Assembly: GCA_049324535.1 (NCBI GenBank)
Contig: JBMOOG010000015.1
Location: forward strand, 40,603 to 104,602
DNA length: 64,000 nt
Direction of reading: 5' to 3'
From: JBMOOG01 sp049324535
GTDB lineage: Bacteria; Pseudomonadota; Alphaproteobacteria; Rhodobacterales; Rhodobacteraceae
Positions 48,305 through 57,584 of this stretch are shown here, one piece after another (the stretch's first letter is position 1; each line of letters begins with the position of its first letter). A model generated the notes under the pieces. That model saw only the letters and a list, made by a program, of their open reading frames with translations, had not been told where the DNA came from and did not search any database. The position numbers were made by a program, and so were the translations under genes.

Positions 48305-49804
48305 ATGGCATTGAAACATATCGCGACCACGCTCGTCGCCGCTGCGGTGGCGACCCAGGCGGCCGGACCGGCCCGCGCCGATTTCGGCGATGCGGTCGCC
48401 GGCGGGATCGTCGGCGGAATCATCTCGGGCGTCATCATCAACGAGGGCAACAAGCAGAAGAAGCGCACCTACGTGCCGCGCAGCTCGGTGTCGTCGTCGC
48501 AGCGCGAAGCCAACCGCGAGGTGCAGGTGGCGCTGAATTACTTCGGCTTTCCGGTCGGAACCCCGGACGGGGCGCTCGGCCCGCGGTCGCGCGCGGCGAT
48601 CGGCGAATACCAGGCGACGCTCGGCTATGCGCCGACCGGCCAGCTCACCGATTACGAGCGGTCGCTCCTGATCTCGTCCTACCACCGCGCCGTCGCCGGC
48701 GGTCCGATGACCGCCCAGCTGGCCGCGCAGAATCCGCTGGGCATGCGCGGCCTTGTCGCGATGTACCGCGACGAGTCGATGGGGGTGAACGCGCCGACGG
48801 CGATGCCGCCCGCGCCGGCGATGCCGGCACCGGGCACGACCATGGTGGTGGCCCCCGAAGCCGCGCCCGAGGCACCGGCCCTGCCGGTGCTCGCGGCCGA
48901 ACCCGCCGCGCCCGCCGCTCCGGCGGCTCCGGGCCTGCCGAGCTTCATCGGCAACAGCACGCAGACGGTCTCGCTCGCTTCGCACTGCAACAGCGTGAGC
49001 CTCCAGACCTCGACCTCGGGCGGCTTCGTCACCGTGGCCAACATGACCGACCCGGTGCGGGTGCTGGACGAACAGTTCTGCCTCGCGCGCACCTATGCGA
49101 TCGCCGAGGGCGAGCAGGCGGCGGCCAAGGTGCAGGGCTTCACGCCCCAGCAGATCGCCGAGCAGTGCGCAGGCTTCGGCCCGGCGACCCGGGACTACGT
49201 GGCGGCGCTGTCGCTGAAGCCCGCGTCCGAGGTGATGACCGAGGTGCAGACGTTCGCGCTTTCGTCCGGGATGGCGCCGCAGCAGCTGGCGGCGACCGCC
49301 CGCATCTGCCTGTCGGTCGGCTACCGCACCGATGACATGGGCGTGGCGCTCGGCTCGGCCCTGATCCTCGCGAGCCTCGGCGAGGGGGCCTACGCCGAGC
49401 TTCCGGCCTATCACCTGGCGCAGGGCTTCGGCGCGCAGAAGCGGCCGGATCTGGCGCTTGGCTGGTATGACGCGGCCTTCGACGCGCTCGGCCGCGGCGC
49501 GCCCGCCGTCTTCGCCCCCGGCCAGCCCGAGCGGACCGAGCTTCTGCGCAAGGCCGCCTATGCGGTGGGCGGCAAGCCGGACCAGGCGTCGCTGCCGCAG
49601 GCCGTGCCCGCCACGCTTCCGGGCTTCGCCGCGCCGGCCGCACCGGCTCCGGCCGACTCGGCGGCGCTGGCGCCCGCCGTCCCGGCGCCCGCGCCGGCTG
49701 CCCCGGTGGTCGCCGAAGCCGCGGCGCCGGCGCCGCAGGGCACCTCGGCCGGCTCGATCCTGCCCATGGCCGCCAAGCTGCCGACGCTTCTCTTCGGCAA
49801 CTGA
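48305..49804 (+). CDS. Exported peptidoglycan-binding-domain protein
   Basis: A 499-residue protein with a signal peptide (cleavage near ARADF), a Gly-rich hydrophobic segment (AVAGGIVGGIISGVII, about 28-43), and a peptidoglycan-binding_1 module (REVQVALNYFGFPVGTPDGALGP, residues about 77-99, given in part). Pro/Ala-rich linkers occur around 165-210 and near the C-terminus. The middle part matches no family I can name. It is divergent from lipB, and GGGAG supports the start. Confidence 0.82.
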   Translation: MALKHIATTLVAAAVATQAAGPARADFGDAVAGGIVGGIISGVIINEGNKQKKRTYVPRSSVSSSQREANREVQVALNYFGFPVGTPDGALGPRSRAAIGEYQATLGYAPTGQLTDYERSLLISSYHRAVAGGPMTAQLAAQNPLGMRGLVAMYRDESMGVNAPTAMPPAPAMPAPGTTMVVAPEAAPEAPALPVLAAEPAAPAAPAAPGLPSFIGNSTQTVSLASHCNSVSLQTSTSGGFVTVANMTDPVRVLDEQFCLARTYAIAEGEQAAAKVQGFTPQQIAEQCAGFGPATRDYVAALSLKPASEVMTEVQTFALSSGMAPQQLAATARICLSVGYRTDDMGVALGSALILASLGEGAYAELPAYHLAQGFGAQKRPDLALGWYDAAFDALGRGAPAVFAPGQPERTELLRKAAYAVGGKPDQASLPQAVPATLPGFAAPAAPAPADSAALAPAVPAPAPAAPVVAEAAAPAPQGTSAGSILPMAAKLPTLLFGN

Positions 49805-49869
49805 GCCGGTCCGGGGCGGGGCGCCATCGCTTCGCCCCGACTGTCCGCGCCGGCCGAGCGGGGCAGGGT

Positions 49870-49909
49870 CTTTTTCCCTCTTCACATCGGTCGGGGCCTC
49901 GGCTAGAAG
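49870..49909 (+). promoter_or_regulatory. tRNA-type promoter upstream of tRNA-Leu(GAG)
   Basis: CTTTTTCC and CTAGAAG are placed 33 nt apart, as before tRNA-Leu(UAG). TTCACA lies 17 nt before TAGAAG and could be the -35. The tRNA begins 48 nt after the motif. Confidence 0.5.
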
Positions 49910-49956
49910 CGCGTCACCTCGTTCCGGGCCGTGACTTCGCGGCACCGGGGCCCGGT

Positions 49957-50043
49957 GCGGTTGTGGCGGAATTGGTAGACGCGCAGCGTTGAGGTCGCTG
50001 TGGGCTAACCCCCGTGAAGGTTCGAGTCCTTTCAACCGCACCA
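49957..50043 (+). tRNA. tRNA-Leu (anticodon GAG)
   Basis: An 87-nt class II tRNA with encoded CCA. GCGGTTG pairs with CAACCGC; the anticodon stem CAGCG/CGCTG holds loop TTGAGGT (anticodon GAG at 49991-49993); a long variable arm and T-arm AGGTTCGAGTCCT follow. It reads CUC and CUU codons. Confidence 0.97.
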
Positions 50044-50231
50044 CTCCTTCCCCCTGGTCTCGATGCCCCCGCGGTGCCGGTCCACGCCCGCGCGGCGGCG
50101 GCCCGCCGATCCCTCGGTCCATTTCCGGCGAGTCCGCTTTCGGCGCATCGGATGCCGCATTCCGCGCATGGGATCCGGCCCAGGGGTCTTACCACCGGTT
50201 CGGGGACAGCCGCCGACACGCCGAGGGTTGA

Positions 50232-50247
50232 AAAGCGACGTCGCTTT
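50232..50247. promoter_or_regulatory. 16-bp palindrome upstream of polyamine ABC operon
   Basis: AAAGCGACGTCGCTTT is a perfect palindrome without a spacer, 50 bp before the first gene's start codon. It is a good operator candidate for a dimeric repressor; no regulator gene lies nearby. Confidence 0.5.
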
Positions 50248-50297
50248 CGGTTTAGTCGGGGTCAACAGAACAAGAAGACCTGACGGGGAGTCGGAGT

Positions 50298-51404
50298 TTG
50301 ACCGCAACTGCTGGCCGCGACGCGGCCTTCGTCGAATTCGACCATGTGCAGAAGAGCTATGATGGCGAGACGCTGGTCGTCAAAGACCTGAACCTCGCGA
50401 TCGGAAAAGGCGAATTCCTGACCATGCTCGGCCCGTCCGGGTCGGGCAAGACCACCTGCCTGATGATGCTTGCCGGCTTCGAGACCGCCACCCATGGCGA
50501 GATCCGCATGAACGGGCAGAACATCAACAACCTGCCGCCGCACAAGCGCGGCATCGGCATGGTGTTCCAGAACTACGCCCTCTTCCCGCACATGACGGTG
50601 GGCGAGAACCTCGCCTTCCCGCTCGAGGTGCGCGGGATGGGCAAGTCCGACCGCGAGGCCAAGATCGCCCGCGCGCTCGACATGGTGCAGATGGGCCGCT
50701 TCGCCAACCGCCGGCCGGCGCAGCTGTCGGGCGGCCAGCAGCAGCGCATCGCGCTGGCGCGCGCGCTCGTCTTCGATCCCGAGCTGGTGCTGATGGACGA
50801 ACCGCTGGGCGCGCTGGACAAGCAGCTGCGCGAACACATGCAGTTCGAGATCAAGCACCTGCACGAACGTCTTGGAATCACGGTGGTTTATGTCACCCAC
50901 GACCAGGGCGAGGCGCTGACGATGTCCGACCGGATCGCGGTGTTCAACGACGGGCGCATCCAGCAGCTCGCGCCGCCCTCGGATCTCTATGAACGCCCCG
51001 ACAACAGCTTCGTCGCCGGGTTCATCGGCGAGAACAACCGGCTGTCGGGAACGGTCGAGGAGCTCGGGCGCGACAAGGCGCTGGTGCGGCTGGCCACGGG
51101 CGAGCTGATCGACGCGACCCCGGTGAACCTGCGCGAGACCGGCCAGCCCACCCTGGTCTCGATCCGGCCGGAGCGGGTGGAATTCAAGCCCGAGCTGATG
51201 CCCGAAGGCGCCCACATGCTGGACGCCGAGGTGATCGAGGTCATCTACATGGGCGACATCCTGCGCGCCCGGCTGAAGGTCGCCGGGTCCGAGGACTTCG
51301 TGATGAAGATGCGCAACACCCTTGGCCAGACGCGGCTTTCGGCGGGCGAGAGGATTCGGATCGGGTGGCACCCGCAGGACGCGCGGGCGCTCGAGCCGAT
51401 GTAG
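50298..51404 (+). CDS. Polyamine-type ABC transporter ATP-binding protein
   Basis: A 368-residue PotA-like ATPase. Walker A is GPSGSGKTT (residues 45-53), the signature is LSGGQQQRIALARAL and Walker B is LVLMDEPLGALD, with a TOBE domain in the last 90 residues. The start is a TTG preceded by GGGGAG; no in-frame ATG precedes the conserved strand. It begins a four-gene ABC operon: ATPase, binding protein, two permeases. Confidence 0.93.
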   Translation: MTATAGRDAAFVEFDHVQKSYDGETLVVKDLNLAIGKGEFLTMLGPSGSGKTTCLMMLAGFETATHGEIRMNGQNINNLPPHKRGIGMVFQNYALFPHMTVGENLAFPLEVRGMGKSDREAKIARALDMVQMGRFANRRPAQLSGGQQQRIALARALVFDPELVLMDEPLGALDKQLREHMQFEIKHLHERLGITVVYVTHDQGEALTMSDRIAVFNDGRIQQLAPPSDLYERPDNSFVAGFIGENNRLSGTVEELGRDKALVRLATGELIDATPVNLRETGQPTLVSIRPERVEFKPELMPEGAHMLDAEVIEVIYMGDILRARLKVAGSEDFVMKMRNTLGQTRLSAGERIRIGWHPQDARALEPM

Positions 51405-51499
51405 ATCGGGCTCCGGCGGGGCGCCGCAGGAGCCTGCCGCGCGGCGACGCGCGCAAGAGACGGAAACGCAAAGCACAAACCAACACGGGAGTACAAGTC

Positions 51500-52573
51500 A
51501 TGAAACGCATCCTGATCCTCTCGACGGCGCTGGCCGCCGCCGGCTGGGCCGCTCAGGCCCAGGAACTGAACGTGGTGTCCTGGGGCGGCGCCTATTCGGA
51601 AAGCCAGGTCGAGGCCTACAACAAGCCCTTCGCCGAGAAGACCGGCATCAAGGTCAACATGATCGACGCCGACAACCCGGCGACGCCGCTCAAGGCCCAG
51701 GTCGAGGCCGGCAACGTCACCGGCGACGTCTTCGACATCGAGGTGTCGGACGCGATCCGGCTCTGCGACGAGGGCGCGCTGGTCGAGATCAACCCGGCCG
51801 ACCTGCCGCCGGCCCCCGACGGCACCCCCGCGGCCGAGGACTTCATCCCCGGCGCGCTGCGCGACTGCGCGGTGGCGAACATCTTCTGGGGCACGGTCAT
51901 CGCCTATGACACGACCAAGTTCCCGAACGGCGCGCCGACGACCGCGGCCGACTTCTTCGACCTCGAGAAGTATCCGGGCAAGCGCGGCCTGCCGAAGAAC
52001 CCCAAGCGCACGCTCTATCTCGCGCTGATCGCCGACGGCGTGCCGGCCTCCGACGTCTACAAGGAACTCGCCACCCCCGAAGGCGTGGACCGCGCCTTCA
52101 AGAAGCTCGACACCATCAAGAAGGACGTGGTCTGGTGGGAAGCCGGCGCGCAGCCGCCGCAGCTTCTGGCCGACGGCGAGGTGACGATGGCCACCGCCTA
52201 CAACGGGCGCATCTTCAACGCGATGGTCGCCGAGGGCAAACCCTTCGCGATCATCTGGGACGGCCAGTACATGGACATGGACATGTTCGCGATCCCGAAG
52301 GGCGCGCCGAACATGGAGGCCGCGATGGAGTATCTGAAGTTCGCGACCGACACCCAGCGTCTGGCCGACCAGGCCAAATACATCAGCTACGGCCCGGCCC
52401 GGAAATCCTCGGCCGCCCTCGTCGGCCTCTACAAGGACGGCAAGACCGAGATGGGGCCGCACATGCCGACGAACCCCGAAAACATCAAGACCGCCGTCCT
52501 GGACGACCCGGAATTCTGGGCTGACCACGACGCCGAGCTGACCGAGCGCTTCAACGCCTGGCTCGCCCAGTAA
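51500..52573 (+). CDS. Polyamine-type ABC transporter substrate-binding protein
   Basis: A 357-residue periplasmic binding protein with a signal peptide (cleavage at about AQAQE, residue 21) and the PotD/PotF-like opening ELNVVSWGGAYSESQ. The family also covers putrescine, spermidine and related amines; the ligand cannot be decided here. It lies between the ATPase and permease genes and would be abundant in the periplasm. Confidence 0.9.
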   Translation: MKRILILSTALAAAGWAAQAQELNVVSWGGAYSESQVEAYNKPFAEKTGIKVNMIDADNPATPLKAQVEAGNVTGDVFDIEVSDAIRLCDEGALVEINPADLPPAPDGTPAAEDFIPGALRDCAVANIFWGTVIAYDTTKFPNGAPTTAADFFDLEKYPGKRGLPKNPKRTLYLALIADGVPASDVYKELATPEGVDRAFKKLDTIKKDVVWWEAGAQPPQLLADGEVTMATAYNGRIFNAMVAEGKPFAIIWDGQYMDMDMFAIPKGAPNMEAAMEYLKFATDTQRLADQAKYISYGPARKSSAALVGLYKDGKTEMGPHMPTNPENIKTAVLDDPEFWADHDAELTERFNAWLAQ

Positions 52574-52631
52574 CCGAACGGGGGCGGCGCCCTTCCGGGG
52601 GCGCCGCCTTCCCCCTTCCGATTTCGCAGCC

Positions 52632-53918
52632 ATGACCCAGACCCAGTCCGTGCCCCTGACCACCGCCGACGGCAAGCCGCTCAAGTCGGCGCTTGCCCGC
52701 GCCCAGGGCCGCGCGCGGCGGCGGGCGCTTCTGCTGGTCCTGCCGCTGCTGCTCTTCATCCTGGCCACCTTCGTGGCCCCGATCGGGCAGATGCTGATCC
52801 GGTCGGTGCACAACGCCGATTTCGTGGTCTACGACGACCTCGGCTCGGGGGTCGAGACGCCGATCATGCAGAACCTCGGCGCCTGGTTCAAAGCCAATCC
52901 CCCGGGCACCGAGCCGGACGAGGCCGCCTATGCGGCGCTGGCCGCGGATCTGGTGCAGCTCAAGGCGCTCAAGGCGCAGGGCTCGGTCGGCCAGCGGATC
53001 AACTACGACTACGCCGGCACGCGCTCGCTCTTCACCGGCACCGCGCGCGGCGCCGACAAGCTGCAGCCGCCCTTCAAGGAGGCGATCCTCGCCGAGGATC
53101 CGAAATGGGCCGACCCCAAGCTCTGGCAGGCGATGCGCGCCGCCTCTTCGGCCTGGACCGGCGATTTCTACCTCGCGGCCGTGGACCGCATGCGCGATGC
53201 CTCAGGCGCCATCGTGCAGGTGCCCGAGGACCGGCGGATCTACCTCAAACTCTTCGCGCGCACCTTCGGGCTTGCCGCGCTCATCACGCTCATCTGCTTG
53301 CTGCTCGCCTTTCCGGTGGCGCATCTCCTCGCCACGCTGCCGATGGCGACCTCGAACCTCCTTATGATCCTGGTGCTCCTGCCATTCTGGACCTCGCTCC
53401 TTGTCCGCACCACGAGCTGGATGGTGCTCCTTCAGGAACAGGGCGTGCTCAATTCGACGCTCGTCGCGGCCGGCCTCGTCGATGACCGGAACCGCATCCC
53501 GATGATGTACAACTCGACCGGCACCATCGTGGCGATGACCCATATCCTCCTGCCGTTCATGATCCTGCCGCTCTACTCGGTGATGCGCACGATCCCGCCC
53601 TCCTACGTGCGCGCGGCGCGCTCGCTCGGGGCCACCTCCTGGACGGCCTTCCGGCGCATCTACCTGCCGCAGACCCTGCCCGGGATCGGGGCCGGGGCGC
53701 TTCTCGTCTTCATTCTCGCGGTCGGCTACTACATCACTCCCGCCCTCGTCGGCGGCGCCTCGGGGCAGCTGATCTCGAACCTGATCGCCGAGCACATGAA
53801 CAAGACGCTGAACTGGTCGCTGGCCGCGGCGCTGGCGGGGCTGCTGCTCATGGCCGTGCTGGTGCTCTACTGGCTCTACGACCGGCTGGTCGGCATCGAC
53901 AAGATGAAGCTCGGCTGA
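52632..53918 (+). CDS. ABC transporter permease (PotB-like)
   Basis: A 428-residue inner-membrane permease. After the first helix (about residues 35-55) there is a long soluble loop (about 65-190), then the core with five more helices and the EAA-type loop (ARSLGATSWTAFRRIYLPQTLPG in part: SLGATSWTAFRRI). The loop makes it longer than E. coli PotB. It follows the binding protein by 58 bp. Confidence 0.92.
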   Translation: MTQTQSVPLTTADGKPLKSALARAQGRARRRALLLVLPLLLFILATFVAPIGQMLIRSVHNADFVVYDDLGSGVETPIMQNLGAWFKANPPGTEPDEAAYAALAADLVQLKALKAQGSVGQRINYDYAGTRSLFTGTARGADKLQPPFKEAILAEDPKWADPKLWQAMRAASSAWTGDFYLAAVDRMRDASGAIVQVPEDRRIYLKLFARTFGLAALITLICLLLAFPVAHLLATLPMATSNLLMILVLLPFWTSLLVRTTSWMVLLQEQGVLNSTLVAAGLVDDRNRIPMMYNSTGTIVAMTHILLPFMILPLYSVMRTIPPSYVRAARSLGATSWTAFRRIYLPQTLPGIGAGALLVFILAVGYYITPALVGGASGQLISNLIAEHMNKTLNWSLAAALAGLLLMAVLVLYWLYDRLVGIDKMKLG

Positions 53919-53925
53919 CGCCGGG

Positions 53926-53975
53926 CTTCTTCTTCGCGGAAATACCCCGGGGGTCCGGGGGCAGGGCCCCCGGCC
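53926..53975 (+). repeat. Rhodobacteraceae-type intergenic repeat, copy C
   Basis: CTTCTTCTTCGCGGAAATACCCC followed by GGGGGTCCGGGGGCAGGGCCCCCGG (given in parts). It fills most of the 93-bp gap between the two permease genes and can fold into a strong G/C stem. It matches copies A and B. Confidence 0.8.
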
Positions 53976-54011
53976 GGACCGGGGGCGGGAAGGACGAGAG
54001 AGAGGACGCCG

Positions 54012-54983
54012 ATGGCGCTGCCCAGCTATGCCACCCCGCTCGAACGCGCCTGGCGCGTGACCTACCTTGTGCTCTGCGGGCTGATCTTCCTGTTCCTGAT
54101 CGCGCCGATCCTGATCGTCATTCCGCTCAGCTTCAACGCCGAGCCCTATTTCACCTTCACCCCGAAGATGCTGGCCTTCGACCCCGAGGGCTACAGCCTG
54201 CGCTGGTACGACAGCCTTCTGACCTTCGGCATGCAGGGCCCCGATGCGGAACGCGGCGCCTCCTGGTGGTCGGACGCCTGGGCCAACGCCACCTGGATCC
54301 GGGCGGCGAAGAACTCGTTCTGGATCGGGCTCTGGGCGACGCTCGTCGCGACCGTGCTCGGCACGCTCGCGGCGCTCGGCCTGTCGCGGCCCGAGATGCC
54401 CTGGCGGCGGACGATCATGGCGATCCTGATCTCGCCGATGATCGTGCCGATCATCATCACCGCCACGGGCATGTTCTTCTTCTACGCGCAGACCTGCGCC
54501 GGGCCGGACACCGCGCTGGGCCGGGTGTTCGCGCCGGTGCTGTCGTCGCGGGGCTGCCTCGCCAACACCTATCTCGGCGTGATCCTTGCCCATGCGACGC
54601 TCGGCATCCCCTTCGTCATCATCACCGTCACCGCGACGCTGATCGGCTTCGACCAGTCGCTGTCGCGGGCCGCGGCGTCGCTGGGCGCCAGTCCGCGGGT
54701 CACCTTCTTCAAGGTGATCCTGCCGCTGATCCTGCCGGGCGTGGTCTCGGGCGCGCTCTTCGCCTTCGTCACCTCCTTCGACGAGGTGGTGGCGGTTCTC
54801 TTCATCGCCGGGCCCGAACAGCAGACCATTCCCCGCCAGATGTGGAACGGCATCCGCGAACAGATATCGCCCGCGATCCTCGCCGTGGCCACGATCCTTG
54901 TCGTGGTGTCGATCGCGCTCCTGGCGGCGGTCGAACTCCTGCGCCGCCGTTCCGAGCGGCTTCGGGGGCTGAGCCCGCGGTAG
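54012..54983 (+). CDS. ABC transporter permease (PotC-like)
   Basis: A 323-residue permease with six helices and the EAA loop RAAASLGASPRVTFFKVILP. A periplasmic segment of about 40 residues around 60-95 is longer than in E. coli PotC. It is the last gene of the transporter operon. The gap from the first permease is taken by a repeat, so expression of this gene may be lowered relative to the first three. Confidence 0.92.
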   Translation: MALPSYATPLERAWRVTYLVLCGLIFLFLIAPILIVIPLSFNAEPYFTFTPKMLAFDPEGYSLRWYDSLLTFGMQGPDAERGASWWSDAWANATWIRAAKNSFWIGLWATLVATVLGTLAALGLSRPEMPWRRTIMAILISPMIVPIIITATGMFFFYAQTCAGPDTALGRVFAPVLSSRGCLANTYLGVILAHATLGIPFVIITVTATLIGFDQSLSRAAASLGASPRVTFFKVILPLILPGVVSGALFAFVTSFDEVVAVLFIAGPEQQTIPRQMWNGIREQISPAILAVATILVVVSIALLAAVELLRRRSERLRGLSPR

Positions 54984-54986
54984 GGT

Positions 54987-55016
54987 GGCGATGCCTCCGG
55001 CGGGGATATTTGAACC
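54987..55016 (-). repeat. Short related repeat, copy D
   Basis: GCCTCCGGCGGGGATATTTGAA. Its minus-strand form (TTCAAATATCCCCGCCGGAGGC) shares the AAATAYCCC core and following G/C-rich stem with copies A-C but is shorter. This form is familiar from intergenic regions of Rhodobacteraceae. Confidence 0.5.
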
Positions 55017-55028
55017 AGTGAGAGCCCC

Positions 55029-55967
55029 TCAGGGCAGGACGGCCAGCCAGCCCCAGACGGTCAGGATCGAGAGCGCGGTGGCAACCAGCACCGACGAGGC
55101 CGCGACCCGGCGCGCGACCCCGTACATGTTGGCGAAGAGATAGGCGTTGGCGCCCGGCGCCATCGCCGCGGTGACCACGGCCGACCGCAACTGGTCGGTC
55201 GAGAGGTGGAAGACCGCGCGGCCGAGTGTCCAGGTGATCGCCGGATGCAGCAGCAGCGAGACCGCGGCGACCATGGCAATCGTCTTCATGTCCCCCTCGG
55301 GCCGGTAGCGCATGAGCACGCCCCCGAGCCCGAAGAGCGCGGCCGGCAGCGCCGCCTGCGCCATGAGGCCGGAGGCCGACCAGACCACCTCGGGAAGGCC
55401 CAGTCCCGTGAGGTTGACCGCAAGCCCGAGCGCGATGCCGATCACCAGCGGGTTGGTGACGATGCCGGTTCCGATCTCGCGCAGGATGCGGTGGACGGGC
55501 AGGCCGCGCCCGCGTGACTTCGCCAGTTCCATGGCGGTGATGCCGAAGGCGTAGAGCAGCGGCGAGTGGACGGCGATGATGGCGTAGTTGCCGGCGAGCG
55601 CCCCGGGACCGTAGGCGCGCTCGGTGATCGGCAGGCCGAGGAGGAGCGAATTCGAGAAGAGACCGCAGAAGCCGATCGCGACCGCATCCGTCAGCGGCCG
55701 GCGAAAGAGCAGGACCGCCCCGGCGAAGGCCGCGGCGAACCCCGAGAAGGCGCCCGCGTAGAAGCTCAGCAGAAGCCCGGTGTCGAACTCGGCCCCGAGG
55801 TCGAGCCGCGCGACACCGCGAAACAGCAGCACCGGCACCGCGAAGCCCTGGGCAAAGCGCATGAGCCCGTCCACCGCCGTATCCGGAAACAGTCCGGCCC
55901 GCGCCGCGCCGTATCCGAAGCCGATCACCAGGAAGACCGGCAGGATGACGTCGAGCAGCGCCTGCAC
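55029..55967 (-). CDS. AEC-family transporter
   Basis: A 312-residue membrane protein of the auxin efflux carrier family with about ten helices and the typical opening LLDVILPVFLVIGFGYGAA. Substrates in bacteria include malonate and other small acids; none can be named. The start is a GTG with GAGGA five bases upstream, one base after the stop of the preceding gene. It is the last gene of a seven-gene minus-strand operon. Confidence 0.88.
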   Translation of the reverse strand: MQALLDVILPVFLVIGFGYGAARAGLFPDTAVDGLMRFAQGFAVPVLLFRGVARLDLGAEFDTGLLLSFYAGAFSGFAAAFAGAVLLFRRPLTDAVAIGFCGLFSNSLLLGLPITERAYGPGALAGNYAIIAVHSPLLYAFGITAMELAKSRGRGLPVHRILREIGTGIVTNPLVIGIALGLAVNLTGLGLPEVVWSASGLMAQAALPAALFGLGGVLMRYRPEGDMKTIAMVAAVSLLLHPAITWTLGRAVFHLSTDQLRSAVVTAAMAPGANAYLFANMYGVARRVAASSVLVATALSILTVWGWLAVLP

Positions 55968-55968
55968 G

Positions 55969-56766
55969 CTAGTCCTCGCACTCGAGCACCAGCCCGTCGA
56001 AGGCGGCGCGGACATGCGCGGGGGTTTCGGCCTCGACCCGGTCGTAGTCGAGGTCGATGTGCATGTTGGTCAGGATCGCCTGACGCGGTGCCGCCCGTTC
56101 GATCCACTCGAGCGCCAGCGCCAGATGCGCATGGGTCGGATGCGGGCGGTAGCGCAGCGCGTCGAGAATCCAGCAGTCGAGACCCCGAAGCGTCTCCCAG
56201 GCCGCGTCCGGGATGGCGTTCACGTCCGGCAGATAGGCGATTTCGCCCACCCGGAACCCCAGCGCCTCGATGTCGCCGTGGCGGACATGGAACGGGATCA
56301 GCCGGACCGGACCGCCGGCGCCCGTCACCTCGAAGGGGCCGCGGATGGTGTGCAGCGAGCAGATCGGCGGGTAGCTCGAGCCTTCCGGCTGGGCGAAGGC
56401 GTACCCGAAGCGCGCCATCAGCGCGTCCTGCGTGGGCCCGTCCGCCCAGACCGGCAGGAGCGTGTGCGTGTTGAACACGATCTGGCGCAGGTCGTCGAGC
56501 CCGTGCATGTGATCGGCGTGGCTGTGCGAGAAGGCGACCGCGTCGAGGGTGCCGACCTCGGCGCGCAGGAGCTGCTCGCGCAGGTCGGGGCTCGTGTCGA
56601 TCAGCACCCGCGTCACCCCGCCCGCGTCGAAGCGTTCGATGAGGAGCGAGCAGCGCAGGCGCCGGTTCTTCGGGTTCGCGGGATCGCAGGCGCCCCAGTG
56701 CCCGCCGATCCGGGGCACGCCGCCCGAGGAGCCGCAGCCGAGGATGGTAAGCCGCAGCCGCGCCAT
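55969..56766 (-). CDS. MBL-fold metallohydrolase (PhnP-like)
   Basis: A 265-residue metallo-beta-lactamase-fold hydrolase. The metal motif is SHSHADHMHGLDDLR, and the N-terminus LGCGSSGGVPRIGG is typical of the PhnP/phosphodiesterase-like group. Its usual place directly after tatD in alphaproteobacteria is kept; the stop of tatD and this start share a base. Substrate unknown, perhaps a cyclic phosphodiester. Confidence 0.9.
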   Translation of the reverse strand: MARLRLTILGCGSSGGVPRIGGHWGACDPANPKNRRLRCSLLIERFDAGGVTRVLIDTSPDLREQLLRAEVGTLDAVAFSHSHADHMHGLDDLRQIVFNTHTLLPVWADGPTQDALMARFGYAFAQPEGSSYPPICSLHTIRGPFEVTGAGGPVRLIPFHVRHGDIEALGFRVGEIAYLPDVNAIPDAAWETLRGLDCWILDALRYRPHPTHAHLALALEWIERAAPRQAILTNMHIDLDYDRVEAETPAHVRAAFDGLVLECED

Positions 56767-57581
56767 CAGGCGGCCCGCACGGCGGCGGCGGCCCTGGCGA
56801 ACAGCCGCTCGAAATTGGCCTCGGTGGCGGCAGCGAACTCGTCGAGCGTCAGGCCGAAGACCGCGGCGCCGACGGCGGCGGTGTGGGCGACATAGGCCGG
56901 CTCGTTTCGGCGCCCGCGGTGCGGCGGCGGGGCGAGATAGGGGGCGTCGGTCTCGACGAGGATCCGGTCGAGCGGCGCGGCGGCGAAGATCGCGCGCAGG
57001 TCGGCGGATTTCGGAAAGGCCGCGATCCCCGACATCGACAGGTAGAACCCCAGATCGAGCGCCGCGCGCGCCAGTCCGGCGCCCGAAGTGAAGCAGTGCA
57101 TGACCGCGGTGAAGGCGCCGGCGCGGTGCTCTTCGGTCAGGATCCGCGCCATGTCCTCGTCGGCGTCGCGGGCATGGATGATGAGCGGCAGCCCGGTCCG
57201 GCGGGCGGCGTCGATGTGGACACGCAGGCTTTCCTTCTGGGCGGGCTTGCTGTCGGCCGAATAGTGGTAGTCAAGCCCGGTCTCGCCGATGCCCACCATC
57301 TTCGGGTGCCGTGCGAGCGCCGCCAGATCATCGACCGTCACCGGCGGGTCCTCGCCAGCGCGCATCGGGTGGATCCCGGCCGCCCAGAAGAGCCCGTCAT
57401 GGGCGTCGGCGAGGGCGCGCACCGCCGGAGCCTGGTCGAGCCGCGTGCAGATCGTGACCATCCGGCGCACCCCGGCCCCGCGGGCGCGGGCGATGACGTC
57501 GGGAACCTCGCCCGCGAAGTCGGGGAAGTCGAGGTGGCAATGGCTGTCGGTCAGGGCAGGGGGGGTGGCGGGGAGCGTCAT
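56766..57581 (-). CDS. TatD-family metal-dependent DNase/hydrolase
   Basis: A 271-residue TIM-barrel hydrolase. Metal ligands appear in DSHCHLDF (residues 12-19), GIGETGLDYHY and IHARDADED, with VETDAPYLAPPPHRGRRNEP near the end. TatD proteins are nucleases or D-aminoacyl-tRNA deacylase-like hydrolases. It is between holB and the MBL gene, the standard order. Confidence 0.94.
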   Translation of the reverse strand: MTLPATPPALTDSHCHLDFPDFAGEVPDVIARARGAGVRRMVTICTRLDQAPAVRALADAHDGLFWAAGIHPMRAGEDPPVTVDDLAALARHPKMVGIGETGLDYHYSADSKPAQKESLRVHIDAARRTGLPLIIHARDADEDMARILTEEHRAGAFTAVMHCFTSGAGLARAALDLGFYLSMSGIAAFPKSADLRAIFAAAPLDRILVETDAPYLAPPPHRGRRNEPAYVAHTAAVGAAVFGLTLDEFAAATEANFERLFARAAAAVRAA

Positions 57582-57584
57582 CGG

